A DNA stretch of 28,790 nt from NCBI GenBank assembly GCA_943704425.1, contig CALSCP010001142.1, forward strand, positions 1 to 28,790, written 5' to 3'. Both the position numbers and the translations under genes were made by a program. A model generated the notes under the pieces. The model was given only the letters and a program-made list of their open reading frames with translations. It was not told where the DNA came from and did no database searches. Positions 8,311 through 22,967 of this stretch are shown here, one piece after another. This stretch comes from Ministeria vibrans ATCC 50519. Its lineage: Eukaryota > Opisthokonta > Filasterea. Within the stretch, counting starts at the first letter, position 1; each line of letters opens with the position of its first letter.

Positions 8311-9636
8311 ATGCTTACTCAAGGTAAACACGCACCCCTACTTCATTCTCGTCTTCTCCCCACTGTCTCTCTCGCTCTGTCTCTCCCTTTCTCGCTACCC
8401 CCCTCCCACTTTCCCTCCACCATTCCAATGTCGAGATGTGTTGTCTCTCACTATCTCTCTCTATTTCTCTCAAGCCCTCTCACTTCCTCTCTTTCTATCG
8501 CCATTCCTTTTTTTTTCTTTTTCTTTTTTTTTGTCGGCGTTTTCCTTTTCGCAAACCGTCTTTGCTTTCCCCAACAGTTCATGGCTGTTCGCGCGTCGTT
8601 GATATGTTCAGTGTGGTGTTGGGATGCAATTGTCTGGGCTTGAGAAGGGCTACTCTTGGCAGTTGCCAAACAAATGTGAAGGGCAAACTTTCGTTTGCAT
8701 GACAAACGCGCTTCAAACACCCACCCTGCAGTCTCCGCCGGTGTCTCTCGATTCAATCGCGGGTGGTGTACCACTACTCGTGGATAGCGACGACGACAAA
8801 GCTGCTAAGTTGCTTCTCCCTTTTTTTTGCTTGTGCAGACACCAAGACCGCCGTCAGCTTGCTGCACGATCTCAAGGCCAAGGCGGGCGCTGACTCTGCT
8901 AAATTCGAGGCTCTTGCCTCGGTGCTCGAGAGCGAGACCTTTACAGCTGTTGCCAAAACGTACGAGTCCTTTGAGAAGGTTCCCGGTAAGTGCACAAACG
9001 GACAACGCAACTCTACCTGCAACGTGCTGACTGGACGGGTTTTGTTGTGCAGAGAACGCCACAGAGGAGCAAAAGGCGGACGCAGTGGAGGCAGCAACGA
9101 CCGCTTCAGTGGAAGTATTCCAGGCGGCCGCTGCTTCACAGAAGGCGGAGCGAGTCGTACAGGTACAATACTCGCTTTAAGGTCGCTGTCGCTCGCTGAC
9201 TCTTCTTTTATGCAATCTCCAATCTCGTGTAGCTTCCTAAGGGCAAGGCTGGTCTCGGCTTCAACGTGATGGGTGGCTCCGAACAAATGTCCCCCATCTT
9301 CATCTCGCGCATCATCGAAGACGGTGTCGCAGCACAGCAAGGCGGTATGCCCCAACCTCTTCTTAGTTTCTCCACCCTAATTAATCACTGAATTTTCTCT
9401 CGACGATGTCGTCTCTCAGATCTGCAGCGAGGCGACATGATGCTCGCTGTGAACGGCGTATCAGTTGTCAACCAGACCCACGATTTTGCTGTGGGTCTGC
9501 TCAAGAGTGCTGTTGGCACCGTCGACTTGACTGTGCGCTCAGACATCGAAGGTAGTCCTTCCCACACGCTTCCATACACCACTTACTCAGCATTTCTTTG
9601 TCCTTTGTCTTTTCTTTTTTTTTTGTGTCTTTCACT

Positions 9637-9704
<68 letters not shown>

Positions 9705-9818
9705 TTTGTTCTTTTGCCCTCCTCTCTCTCTCTCTCTATCACTTTGTCTCTTTCTCTTAACTTCTATTTTGGTGTCACAGCTCTTGAGGAACTTGAGAGG
9801 AAGTTTGCAGAGAAGTAA
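8311..9818 (+). CDS. LIN7: LIN-7/Veli scaffold protein (L27 + PDZ), 183 aa
   Basis: The six-exon model is 8311-8323, 8839-8985, 9053-9162, 9233-9344, 9420-9551 and 9781-9818, all with GT-AG junctions and continuous phase. Residues 5-85 match the L27 domain (for example [14 protein letters not shown]). Residues 87-170 are a PDZ domain with carboxylate-binding loop GLGFNVMGG, then [27 protein letters not shown] and [20 protein letters not shown]. This order and wording match animal LIN-7. There, L27 binds LIN-2/CASK and PDZ binds C-terminal tails of membrane proteins at polarised membranes. The protein is slightly shorter than human LIN-7 and lacks its long C-terminal tail. The first exon encodes only four residues. 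It was chosen because ATGCTTACTCAAG precedes a good GTAAAC donor in the right phase, and it is the least certain part. Confidence 0.9.
9640..9702. repeat. (TC)n/(TA)n compound microsatellite in LIN-7 intron 5
   Basis: A run of TC dinucleotides to about 9673 is followed by about fourteen TA units to about 9700, inside the last intron and before its polypyrimidine tract. Confidence 0.9.
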
Positions 9819-10209
9819 GTGACTGGATTGACGTTGAAACGTGCAACTGATCCACGGATGTGTAGACGTGCGAGCCAGCGAGCCAGCGCAAAGAAGGACA
9901 AGCACAGTGTGGCCCCAACCGAGTAAACTCACTCGCAGCCTGTGCCACTTTCTTTTTTTTTTTTTTCATACACAACCTGTTATCTTTTACGTCACATCTA
10001 CATACATACAAAAGAGTAGAAAAATATAATAATATTAATAATAAAATTATTATTATTATATTACAAAGCGCACTTGGCCCAATGGCTTGTCAGCATAAGC
10101 TGTTACTCAAAGACCAAGTTGGTGATCGAGATCTCTTATTCTTTTCTTTATAGCCCTTACAATAATTTTCATCATAAAATTTTACAATTAAAGTACAATG
10201 GTGATCAAC
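9819..10209. other. Spacer between convergent LIN-7 and ST7-like genes
   Basis: This holds the 3' flanks of both genes. AATAA-type words near 10025-10060 are plausible polyadenylation context. A box-A-like word, TGGCCCAATGG, occurs near 10077, but no tRNA folds around it. I see nothing else. Confidence 0.4.
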
Positions 10210-11746
10210 TCAGTGGGGCGCGGACCAGACGGGACGCCAAGAGATAACGATTGATTTGGCTTCCACAAAAGAGAACAACAGATCGGGTGAGACGACAGGA
10301 CAGTCTGAGGCGGAGGCGGACACGGGCGAACTTGAGGGATGGCTGTCGGCGAGAGAGGCAGCCGCAGCACCCTGAGCAGTGGGTGCACGCAGAGTGGGCA
10401 GCGGCGACAATGAGATGTTGCCAAAGTCGCCATCAGGATGATGCATCACGGGCGAGGTTGATGAGGTGTGATACAGATAATCAAGAAGAAGAACGCACAG
10501 GAACAATGCTACGAACACACAGGCCGCAAGAATCAGTGTATGCCGCAGAGGGCGCTGTTGCGACCAGCTTGCCCGTGCGCGGTTGTGTGCTACCACCGCA
10601 CGAAGCGTCTCCAGAGCAAATGGACAAGCCTTCCAGTAGTTGGAAAATACTCGAGTGTACGCAAACGCCTCAGACTCACTCCTGTACGACATTAATAAAC
10701 GTAATCATCATAATAATTAGAAGAAGAAGAAGAAAATAATTAGAAAAAAAATGAAATAAAAGAAATGTTTGTGTGCGTACCGGTGGCGAAGGATGAGAGA
10801 GGTGCCAGGGGAGGGACACGATGACGACGATAACGACAATGATGATGACGATGACATGTTCAAGAGTAACGGGGCAACATGAGGATGAGTTGCAACAGCA
10901 CAGTGGAGCAGACGACAGCCCATAACAAAGGCGTTCTTTTTCGCAACCGTTCGACTTGAGCTCTCTTTGCAGCCTGTCGGCAGTGCCGATGACTGGATGA
11001 GAAGCATGGAACGCGTGAATAGGTACACGGCTGATGGTTGGAGCGTTGTAGGGTACTCCTGAAGAACACGGGCAAGTCGGACAAAATCGCGCAAGTGCAG
11101 CAACACCTCAAGAAGTTGGGGTAGCGCTACCGACATCGTCGCCGGGTGGAGTCGTGCCGGCGCGAGCAGAGTCAGCGCCTCGCGAGGCCTATCACCAGCC
11201 CGCATATACCGCGCCAAGTGGCACTTTGCGTACGAAAGGAGTGCTGAAGAGCGCGACGTTTCGCAGGGTGGCAGTCGGAGACGCCAGCGAGCACACAGGC
11301 GCTCTAGAGCTTGCTCACTGCCATTGGCTCCCGAGTCGTACAGAAGAAGTAAGAGTTCCGCGGCGGCAGTCTCAGTCGACCCACGGTCGTGAACAAGACG
11401 GCGAAGATGAGTCACCATGGAGCTGTGGTCGAACATGTCAGGCCAGGCGTCTGAGAAGGAAGGGAGCAGAGAGAGAGAGAGAGAGCAACAATGAAGAGAG
11501 TAAAAAAAACACTCTCTACGACTGAATTATCGAAGGTCGCGTACCTTTCAGCGAACGTTTAGTGTAAGAAGTGGAAAGGGGGTCATCACGTCGACAAATA
11601 AGTCGCAGTTGGAGGAGAAGTAGGCGTTGCTGGTCAATAAACGAAGTTTTTGCGGTTTCCATCGGCAACAAAAGAAAAGGGTTCTCATGGAGAATTTTGC
11701 CCGTCTTGCCGTCGCCCGAGTTGGTCGGTGATGGAGTACCTGACAT
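10210..11746 (-). CDS. ST7: ST7-family (suppressor of tumorigenicity 7-like) protein, 447 aa
   Basis: The three-exon model is 11545-11746, 10781-11450 and 10210-10681, with donors AAAG|GTACGC and CCG|GTACGC and acceptors CTCAG and ACAG. The central region carries ST7-like, TPR-type helices: LLSYAKCHLARYMRAGDRPR, LPQLLEVLLHLRDFVRLARV, THPHVAPLLL, then SESEAFAYTRVFSNYWKACP. The last aligns with the ST7 segment reading [20 protein letters not shown]. A single membrane segment, LILAACVFVALFLCVLLLDY, follows, then a Pro/Ser-rich tail. Human ST7 is a larger multi-pass protein whose N-terminal membrane region I do not see here, so this form looks shortened at the N-terminus. A low-complexity Ser run lies before the exon 2-3 junction. 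ATG at 11744-11746 is the first in-frame ATG. The molecular function of ST7 is poorly defined. Confidence 0.75.
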
Positions 11747-12032
11747 TTTAAATCGTAGACCAAAATGCAAAAAAAAAACTTGACTCACTCTCTTGAGAGT
11801 TGAGAAAATGTCAAAATGAGATGACTAAACAGATGTTGGTCTTCTTCCTCTGACCTTTCATCTGTGTAAAAACTGTAAATAAGCTTATTCAGCGTATTAA
11901 TTATTAAATTATAAAAGCGTGTTGAGTCACTGATGGCTGATGCCTGATGGCAGTTGTAATAATCTTCGTCTCTCCCAAAAGGATAATATAAATTAATTTT
12001 TCAATATTATTTTATAAAAAATAAATAATTCG

Positions 12033-14255
12033 ATGAACAGGATTGTTATCCTGGCTGCAGCCATAGTAGGCTGCTTGGGTGCAAGCAGCACGCCCAACAT
12101 CATTGTCTTTCTCGCGGACGACGTTGGCTATGGCGACTGGCCGAACCATCCCACCATGCTCACGCCAAACCTCGACAAGCTCGCCAACAGTGGCATGCGC
12201 TTCACGCAGTTCTACACCGCCTACTCTATTTGCACTCCGTCACGCAGGTACGCTCAGTTTACCTCAAATCACATTTCATATTCTCTCTCGCTTTTTTGTC
12301 TTCTCCCGTCTCAGCGGAATGTTGACTGGACGTCTTCCGGTTCGCTCAGGTGTCTACAGCAAACACGATCCTCCTGTCCTCGACAACGTCTTTCGCGTAC
12401 GATGCAAGAATACAAACGCAATCCTCACTATTACTTCTTCAACAACCCAAATTTTCAATACCTTTCTAGGTATTCACTCCAAACTCGTATGGTTCTTTGC
12501 CTGCGACCGAGATTACGCTTGGGAACCTGCTGCGCAAAGCTGGCTACTCTACTGGTCTGGTTGGCAAGGTTTGCAAAGAGACGAGTTGAGGCTGAGTCAG
12601 CTAATTTGTTGCCTTCTGCGCTCTTGCAGTGGCACCTCGGCACATACAACAATTCGCTTCCGCTCCACCGTGGCTTTGATTATTATTACGGCATTCCCTA
12701 TGCGCAAGACGAAGGGTGCCCTCCCGAGCCTTGCCACAGCGTAAAGAACTTTTAAAAATGTGTGTCACAAGGTGTTTGACGCACTATATTGTTCCGCAGT
12801 GGCAGCATTTGTTTCCGGGCGTTCCTCTGATCGAAGGCGATACCATCATTGAGCAGCCAGTCGACTTGAACACCTTGACGCCGCGCTACAACGACAAGGC
12901 GACGGCGTTTGTCGACCGCGCTCTCGACAAGAAGCAACCCTTCTTCCTCTACTTTGCCTACGACGAGGCGCACATCCCACTCTTTGCCTCCAACAAGTTT
13001 ATGAACACCTCTCGACGTGGACTCTATGGCGATGCCGTTGCAGGTACTCTCTATCTTTTATATTTATCATTATTAGACAGCTTTTGTACAATTATGAAAT
13101 GTATTGGAAACGCCATTGCCACTTCCCTTTCCCGTTTTTTTTCTTTTTTTTCTTTTCAATTTGCCCGTTCAATTTTTCGCGGAAACCCCCCCACAAAGAT
13201 TCGACACCATATTGATCAAGTGTTGGTCATGTGGTGTGAGTGGATTTATTGTCTTTTTTGTTGTCTGATCTGAAAAGCGCAATAAATCTTAATAATAATA
13301 ATAGTTCTCACTGCGATCCAGCATGCGACGTACCTGTGGCGACACACGCGCGCGACAATAATCCAATAATCCCATCCTCCTTTTTTCTCAGAAATGGACG
13401 ACAGCATTGGGCGAATGATGGAGCACCTGAAAGCACGCGGAGAGCTGAACAATACGCTGGTGGTATTTAGCAGCGACAACGGCGCATGGACGGGCCAGGG
13501 GCTGTCGGGAGGCAGCAACGGACTGTTCCGCGGGGGCAAAGGCTCGACATGGGAGGGTGGCTACCGCATGCCCTGCGTCTTCTCCTGGGCCGACCACATT
13601 CCTGCGGGCACCGTGAACCAGAAACAGGCTAGTCTTATGGACCTCTTCGCGACTTTTGCTGAGGTCGCAGACGTGCCTGTGCCCACCGACCGTGTTCTCG
13701 ACTCTGTCTCCCTCCTTCCCATCCTCCTCGACGCTCATTCCGTAACGCTAGTTCACAAAAAATAATCATGTTTCGTCTTATTTTACGACTATTTTAGCTA
13801 TTATTATTGTTGTTATTATGTGGTATCTTTTCTCCCTCTCTCTCTTACCCGCTGATTTTTTTTATATATAGTCTTCAGTTCCGCGCGACTCGTACATATT
13901 TTATCGACAGCATACCGTGTATGCCATTCGCACAGGTGCGTACAAGGCACACTTCCTGACGCGCCCCGGTTTTGGCGACGATCACATGCCCGAGCACCAC
14001 GACCCTCCGCTACTCTTCAACCTGGAGCACGACCCTGCCGAGGCACTGCCCCTCAATGCCACTCAGTACCCTGATGTGCTCGCTCGCGTCAACGACATCC
14101 TTAAACAGCACGAGAGCACCCTCGTCAAGGGCGAGCCCCAACTCGATCACTGGGACTGGACCTTTAGCATTTGTCCCTGCTGCAACAAAACCACAAAGTG
14201 CCACTGCAACAACGAGTTCAACCCGTACGTTACCGTCGACCTCGACCTGCACTAG
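12033..14255 (+). CDS. ARSA: Arylsulfatase A-like sulfatase, 494 aa
   Basis: Seven exons: 12033-12247, 12315-12396, 12470-12568, 12630-12740, 12800-13043, 13392-13741 and 13872-14255, all in phase. An N-terminal signal peptide (about residues 1-17) targets the secretory/lysosomal route. Sulfatase hallmarks are all present: metal ligands D29/D30 in FLADDVGYGD; C67 in CTPSR, the cysteine converted to formylglycine; SGMLTGRLPVR; K132-W-H in GKWHLG; D279/N280 in SDNGAWTG; and K300 in RGGKGSTWEGG. The C-terminal part VYAIRTGAYKAHF and the ending CPCCNKTTKCHC resemble animal ARSA more than ARSB. It hydrolyses sulfate esters, in animals cerebroside sulfate. The catalytic CTPSR is split by intron 1 exactly after Arg. 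The 5' flank is very AT-rich and short. Confidence 0.92.
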
Positions 14256-14290
14256 CAAACATTTGCACACCACTCTAGTAGACATGTGTG

Positions 14291-14560
14291 AACATAAACA
14301 TATGAAGAAGAAGACATTTCCAATTTATTATCAATTAAGAAGAAGAAGAATACAACCCATTACAAACGAGAAGCGTCAACGCAAACAGCTCAGAACCACT
14401 TTATAAGCTACAGAAGCGTCGAGAAGAAACAAAGATAGGTTGGCTGTTGGCAAAAAAAACACAAACACAACATAAACATATGACATTTCCAATTTATTAT
14501 CAATTACAAACGAAAAGCGTCAACGCAAACAGCTCAGAACCACGTCTTTCTAAGCTACAA
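14291..14560. repeat. Diverged direct repeat downstream of the sulfatase
   Basis: Copy 1 (about 14291-14412) and copy 2 (about 14469-14560) share AACATAAACATATG, ACATTTCCAATTTATTATC, then AAGCGTCAACGCAAACAGCT and CAGAACCAC. Copy 1 carries two extra segments relative to copy 2: nine bases of AAG repeat at about 14305-14313, and 25 bases (about 14336-14360) ending in AATACAACCCATT. Confidence 0.88.
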
Positions 14561-14620
14561 AAAAAACTTTAAACGGAAAGAATTGCTTAACACCAACCGA
14601 AGAAAGAAAAAGAAAGCGAA

Positions 14621-14715
14621 ACAATAATAATAATAATAATAATAACAATCACAATAACAATAATTATTATAATAATAATAATAATAATAACATTAACAAT
14701 CACAATAACAATAAT

Positions 14716-14760
<45 letters not shown>

Positions 14761-14860
14761 CATAGTAATAATAATAATCAGTAGTAGTAATAAAATAAAA
14801 AAATAATAGTAATAATAATAATTAATAGTAATAATAATATTATTATTAATTTTATTATAT
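14621..14860. repeat. AAT-rich microsatellite block
   Basis: Long runs of AAT/ATA are interrupted twice by the same AACAATCACAATAACAATAA phrase, showing local duplication inside the array. No gene is visible. Confidence 0.9.
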
Positions 14861-14879
14861 TGATGGTCAATTGAAAAGC

Positions 14880-14889
14880 AAAAAAAAAA
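14880..14889 (-). terminator. Pol III terminator of tRNA-Gln
   Basis: Ten A on the plus strand read as ten T on the minus strand, beginning about 13 nt past the tRNA-Gln 3' end. This is a strong RNA polymerase III stop. Confidence 0.8.
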
Positions 14890-14901
14890 TGCAGGGAATA
14901 T

Positions 14902-15017
14902 AGGTCCAACGCGGATTCGAACCGCGGTCTTACGGTTCAAAGCCATACGTGCTAATTGGCGCAAGTTAAAATCCATGGGGAGATTTTTGCATCGCGAAAC
15001 CACTACACCATAGGACC
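14902..15017 (-). tRNA. tRNA-Gln(TTG) interrupted by 44 nt in the D-loop
   Basis: Read on the minus strand, the acceptor is GGTCCTA with TTGGACC and discriminator T. The D stem is GTGT/GCAC, the anticodon stem TATGG/CCGTA with loop CTTTGAA (anticodon TTG), the four-base variable loop AGAC, and the T arm CGCGG/CCGCG with loop TTCGAAT. Every element matches nuclear tRNA-Gln. Box A TGGTGTAGTGG and box B GGTTCGAATCC are intact. The D-loop reads AGTGGTT, then 44 extra bases (plus coordinates 14954-14997), then A and the second D-stem strand. Removing the 44 bases restores a normal D arm. The insertion can fold into a GCAA/TTGC plus AAATC/GATTT hairpin. Acceptor pair 6:67 is T-T, a mismatch. It may be a functional gene with an ectopic intron, or a damaged copy. 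Confidence 0.85.
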
Positions 15018-15226
15018 GTGCTGATTCCAAATTTTTCCTTAAAATGATATATAATATCATTTTTGATTTAGTTGTAATTTTTGCTCTTCCTTGCCCGCTT
15101 CGTACTCTTTAATTCAACTTACAGACACTGTTGCGTCCTACTAATTCTTTCTGTGCTTACTATAATCAAAGTTAGTCGCTTTTTTTTATATTCACATTTT
15201 TATTCTATTCGTCTTTGGGCACTATC

Positions 15227-15888
15227 ATGTCCACTCACACAGCTCAACGTCGTATTGACGATGCCTTTGTACCGGCGGCACGACGCAACGAAGTCAAGGG
15301 CAAGCAGGCGAAGTTGCTGAAAACTTCGAGTGATGCGCGCTCCACTCCCGACAGGGAGTCTTCAATTGCCACCGAGAAGAGTGCCTCGTCGTTAATAGGT
15401 AAAGCTCGACCTCTCATTTGCTGCAGTGAGTAGAACGGGAAAATTGAATGAGGAGAAGGAAAAAAAAAAGCAAAGTTTGCCGGTTGGCCCAAATGGGTTG
15501 ATGTAGCATTTGTTGTCCTTTGCTCTTGTTACAAGTGGGATGCTAGTCACTTGTGTATGTACATTTGCGCTTAATCCGACGCCATTTGCCGCTTTGTAGA
15601 GTCCAGTGAACTTTTGTTGCGAGCCTTTGACCTTGACTCGGCGTACGGTCCTTGCATGGGAATGACGCGTTTAGAAAGGTGTGTTTGCAACCTTGGAACC
15701 ACTACCAAGACCCAACAACTCTGCTCGTCTGACCAGTGTTGGCCTTCTCTTACAACTTTAGGTGGGAACGAGCAAAGCGCAACGGTCTTTCGCCGCCTCA
15801 AGAGGTCCACGCGATTCTTATGGGCTTTCCCTCCAACCACACCTCACACGGACACCTTTGGGCTGGCACAATCGTTGATCGCATGTAA
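15227..15888 (+). CDS. POLD4: DNA polymerase delta subunit 4 (p12), 125 aa
   Basis: Three exons: 15227-15398, 15600-15678 and 15762-15888, with donors TAG|GTAAAG and AAAG|GTGTGT. The conserved p12 region spans exons 2-3: ESSELLLRAFDLDSAYGPCM, GMTRLERWERAKRNGLSPPQ, then EVHAILMGFP and LWAGTIVDRM. It aligns closely with human POLD4 (ELLRQFDLAWQYGPCTGITR, then LQRWCRAKQMGLEPPPEVWQ). POLD4 stabilises the Pol delta holoenzyme and contacts PCNA. The N-terminus MSTHTAQRRIDDAF contains Q-x-x-I-x-x-A-F, a plausible variant PCNA-interacting box, comparable in place to the atypical one in the human protein. Residues 20-55 are polar and probably disordered. The length is near the human 107 aa. Confidence 0.93.
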
Positions 15889-16203
15889 CATTGATAATAA
15901 AAAGATTTTTTTGCTGTTCACTCGTTCTCTCTCTCTCACACACCCAACCACAAGAAATACATCCTTCTCACTCGAAAGGCAACTTAGCTCACAAAAGAGG
16001 ATTGGCAGTCGCAGCAGGCAATAAAGCCGCGCGACAAAATGCCTTCATCTCCAAGCGAACCCGCTTCACGTCCCTCTCTCTCTTGACTCCTCAACCTGCC
16101 CCTCTGACTCCACCGACCTGTCCCTATCTCTCTCGCTTCGCACACTCACTACTCACTCGCCACTCACTCACACCCAAGCACAATAACACACTTCTCTTGC
16201 TGT
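15889..16203. other. Spacer between convergent POLD4 and CNOT4 genes
   Basis: Pyrimidine-rich on the plus strand, with AATAAA at about 15896-15901, eight bases past the POLD4 stop, a likely polyadenylation signal. No gene is visible. Confidence 0.45.
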
Positions 16204-21012
<4,809 letters not shown>

Positions 21013-21203
21013 CGTGATCCAACAGTGTTATACAAATAATTGTGTGAACTGTGAAATCGGAAATTTAATAGAATCACTTGCACTGACTACTCGCGCGTGC
21101 CTTCGATCACCACGACGCCGTTCGTTAAAGGCTTCCCCTTGTCTACACTAGCGCTAAATCAATCGTTCACGCACCTCAACTTTCGAAGAATTTCATTATT
21201 GCA

Positions 21204-22967
21204 CTATACATTGCGCGACCGTTTCGCCCTGGACCCTTCGTCATTGTCGTCGTCGCGGCGACGACTTCGGACCGCACTGGCATTCGCACCACTGGCACTC
21301 GCACCACCTCCTGCCGCACTGCGGTGACGTGCGACCTCACCCTGGAACCACGGGCTCTGCTGACCTCGCGACGTGTCCTGGTCCAACAGGTGTGTGTACT
21401 TTGTGCGCCCGGCCCGGCCAAAATTCTTCACCTGCATCACCTTGGGCAACGCCGTTTTGTCCACCTTGTCTTCGAGCGTCGGTTCGTTCACGTTGCGCTT
21501 AAGCACCTCGGCATCCTCATCCAGATAGTATGCGCCTCGATGATACCACTTCTGCATGTATGACATGGCGCCCTTCTCCGCCTCGTTTGTCACCACTCGC
21601 CCTCGCTCCTCGTCGTCCCGCGCCAGCTCTTCTGCCGTCATCCCTCGTCGTCGCTCAATGTCTTCCGCCTCCCGCTCAAACGCTTCCCGCTCTTCGCGCT
21701 CCCGTTTAATTCGTGTCAACTCACGAACCTACAAGACAAGAATAATTAATGTAAAAATAAAATTAATTAGTAATGTACAAATAAAAATTAATAATAATAA
21801 TAATAATAATATTATTTAAAAAAAACTACTCTCGAGATAGTCAACAATTGAACAAGTGTAAAATAAATGCATTACCTTCCAGGCTTCAAAGGCAAGCTCC
21901 TCGTCCGCGTCGTCTGTATCATCAATCACGTTGGGAGCCGTCGCATCCTTCTCCTCATCCTCTCGTCGCAACACTGTTTCCACCAACGCCCGCGACTCCT
22001 CTTTCCGCTCCACCAATTTCTCCACCAACGCCTCCTCCCGTTCCAACGCTTGTTTCTCCTCTTCTTCCGCCTCGCGAATCGTCACGCGTTGGTCCTTCCG
22101 GATAAACACGGGCTTCAAGCGAATTTCCTCCTCTTCCTCACTGCTACTCTCGCTCTCGTCGCTGTCATCCTCATCACTCTCGTCGTCGTCGTCTTCCTCC
22201 TCATCATCACCACCATCACCATTCTCGTTTCCTCCATCCTTCTCATTGTCGTTGCCTCCCCCACGTCTCTTGTGCCTCCCTACCATCGCAAACAGCTCCT
22301 TCTCCTCTTCATCCTTACACTCGGCCGCGAGTTGTCGTGCTCGCGCACGTCTTCGTGCCAACGCCAACTCATCGTCCTCTTCATCGTCCTCGTCCAAAGT
22401 GTCGGGTGCAACCGCAGCCGTCGCGCCGGCGACCCCATCGTCGTTCGCACGTCGCCGAATCACCACGGCCGCATCACTACTCTCTTCTTGTCCTCGTAAG
22501 CGCGACCGAACTACCACAGCGGCGCCGCCATCGTGCTCCCTCCCCTCCTCCTCCTCCTCCCCTCCTCGCAATCGGCCGTGGCGGTGGGGGGGGGCGTCGT
22601 CGGCGCTGTCGTCGTCGTCGTCGGCGGCGTGTCGCTGTCGATGGCGAGCATGGCGATCACTCCACGATTCGCCCGTCTCCTGCGCTCCCATCAGCCTCCG
22701 TAGCCGTCTATCGTTCACCTCGCCACGTGAAACTACCATGCTCGCAGCTTCAGCATCTGCTGCAGCGTCTTCACGACGACTCAAAGAGCCCTTCCCGTCT
22801 CCATTTCCCGCCAACGCTTTCGTCGTCTTCTCAAACGCGATGTCCTCTTCACCGTCGCTCTCGCTCTCACTTCCCCGCATCCCCGACTCTGTTGCAAAGT
22901 CGGGCACCTTCCCCGCCTGGTATCGACGCACTTTGGCGCGACCGCCACTCGGCAGAGCTGAAGACAT
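21204..22967 (-). CDS. MFAP1: MFAP1 spliceosomal protein, 538 aa
   Basis: Two exons: 21876-22967 and 21204-21728, donor AAG|GTAATG, acceptor TTGTAG. Exon 2 carries the highly conserved MFAP1 domain: VRELTRIKREREEREAFERE, AMSYMQKWYHRGAYYLDEDA, NEPTLEDKVDKTALPKVMQV, then KNFGRAGRTKYTHLLDQDT. These match human MFAP1 nearly word for word. MFAP1 is a nuclear component of the B-complex spliceosome that works with Prp38 and tri-snRNP factors, despite its old extracellular-matrix name. The N-terminal half is acidic, disordered and low complexity (long Asp/Glu and Ser/Asp/Glu runs, RERRR-type basic patches), as in the family but longer than usual. The intron interrupts EAWK|VRE. It lies tandem with CNOT4, 191 bp from that start. 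Confidence 0.95.

Noticed and set aside
8577-8700. Possible alternative LIN-7 second exon after the CCAACAG acceptor
   Set aside because: It reads in phase from exon 1 but hits a stop without a good donor, and the L27 domain begins cleanly at 8839 when exon 1 is joined directly.
10068-10140. tRNA-like sequence with box A word TGGCCCAATGG and a weak box-B-like word
   Set aside because: No acceptor pairing, anticodon arm or T-arm can be drawn, and no T-run terminator follows at a suitable distance.
14587-15060. Minus-strand frame of 157 codons overlapping tRNA-Gln
   Set aside because: It consists of the tRNA sequence read as protein plus Ile runs from the AAT microsatellite.
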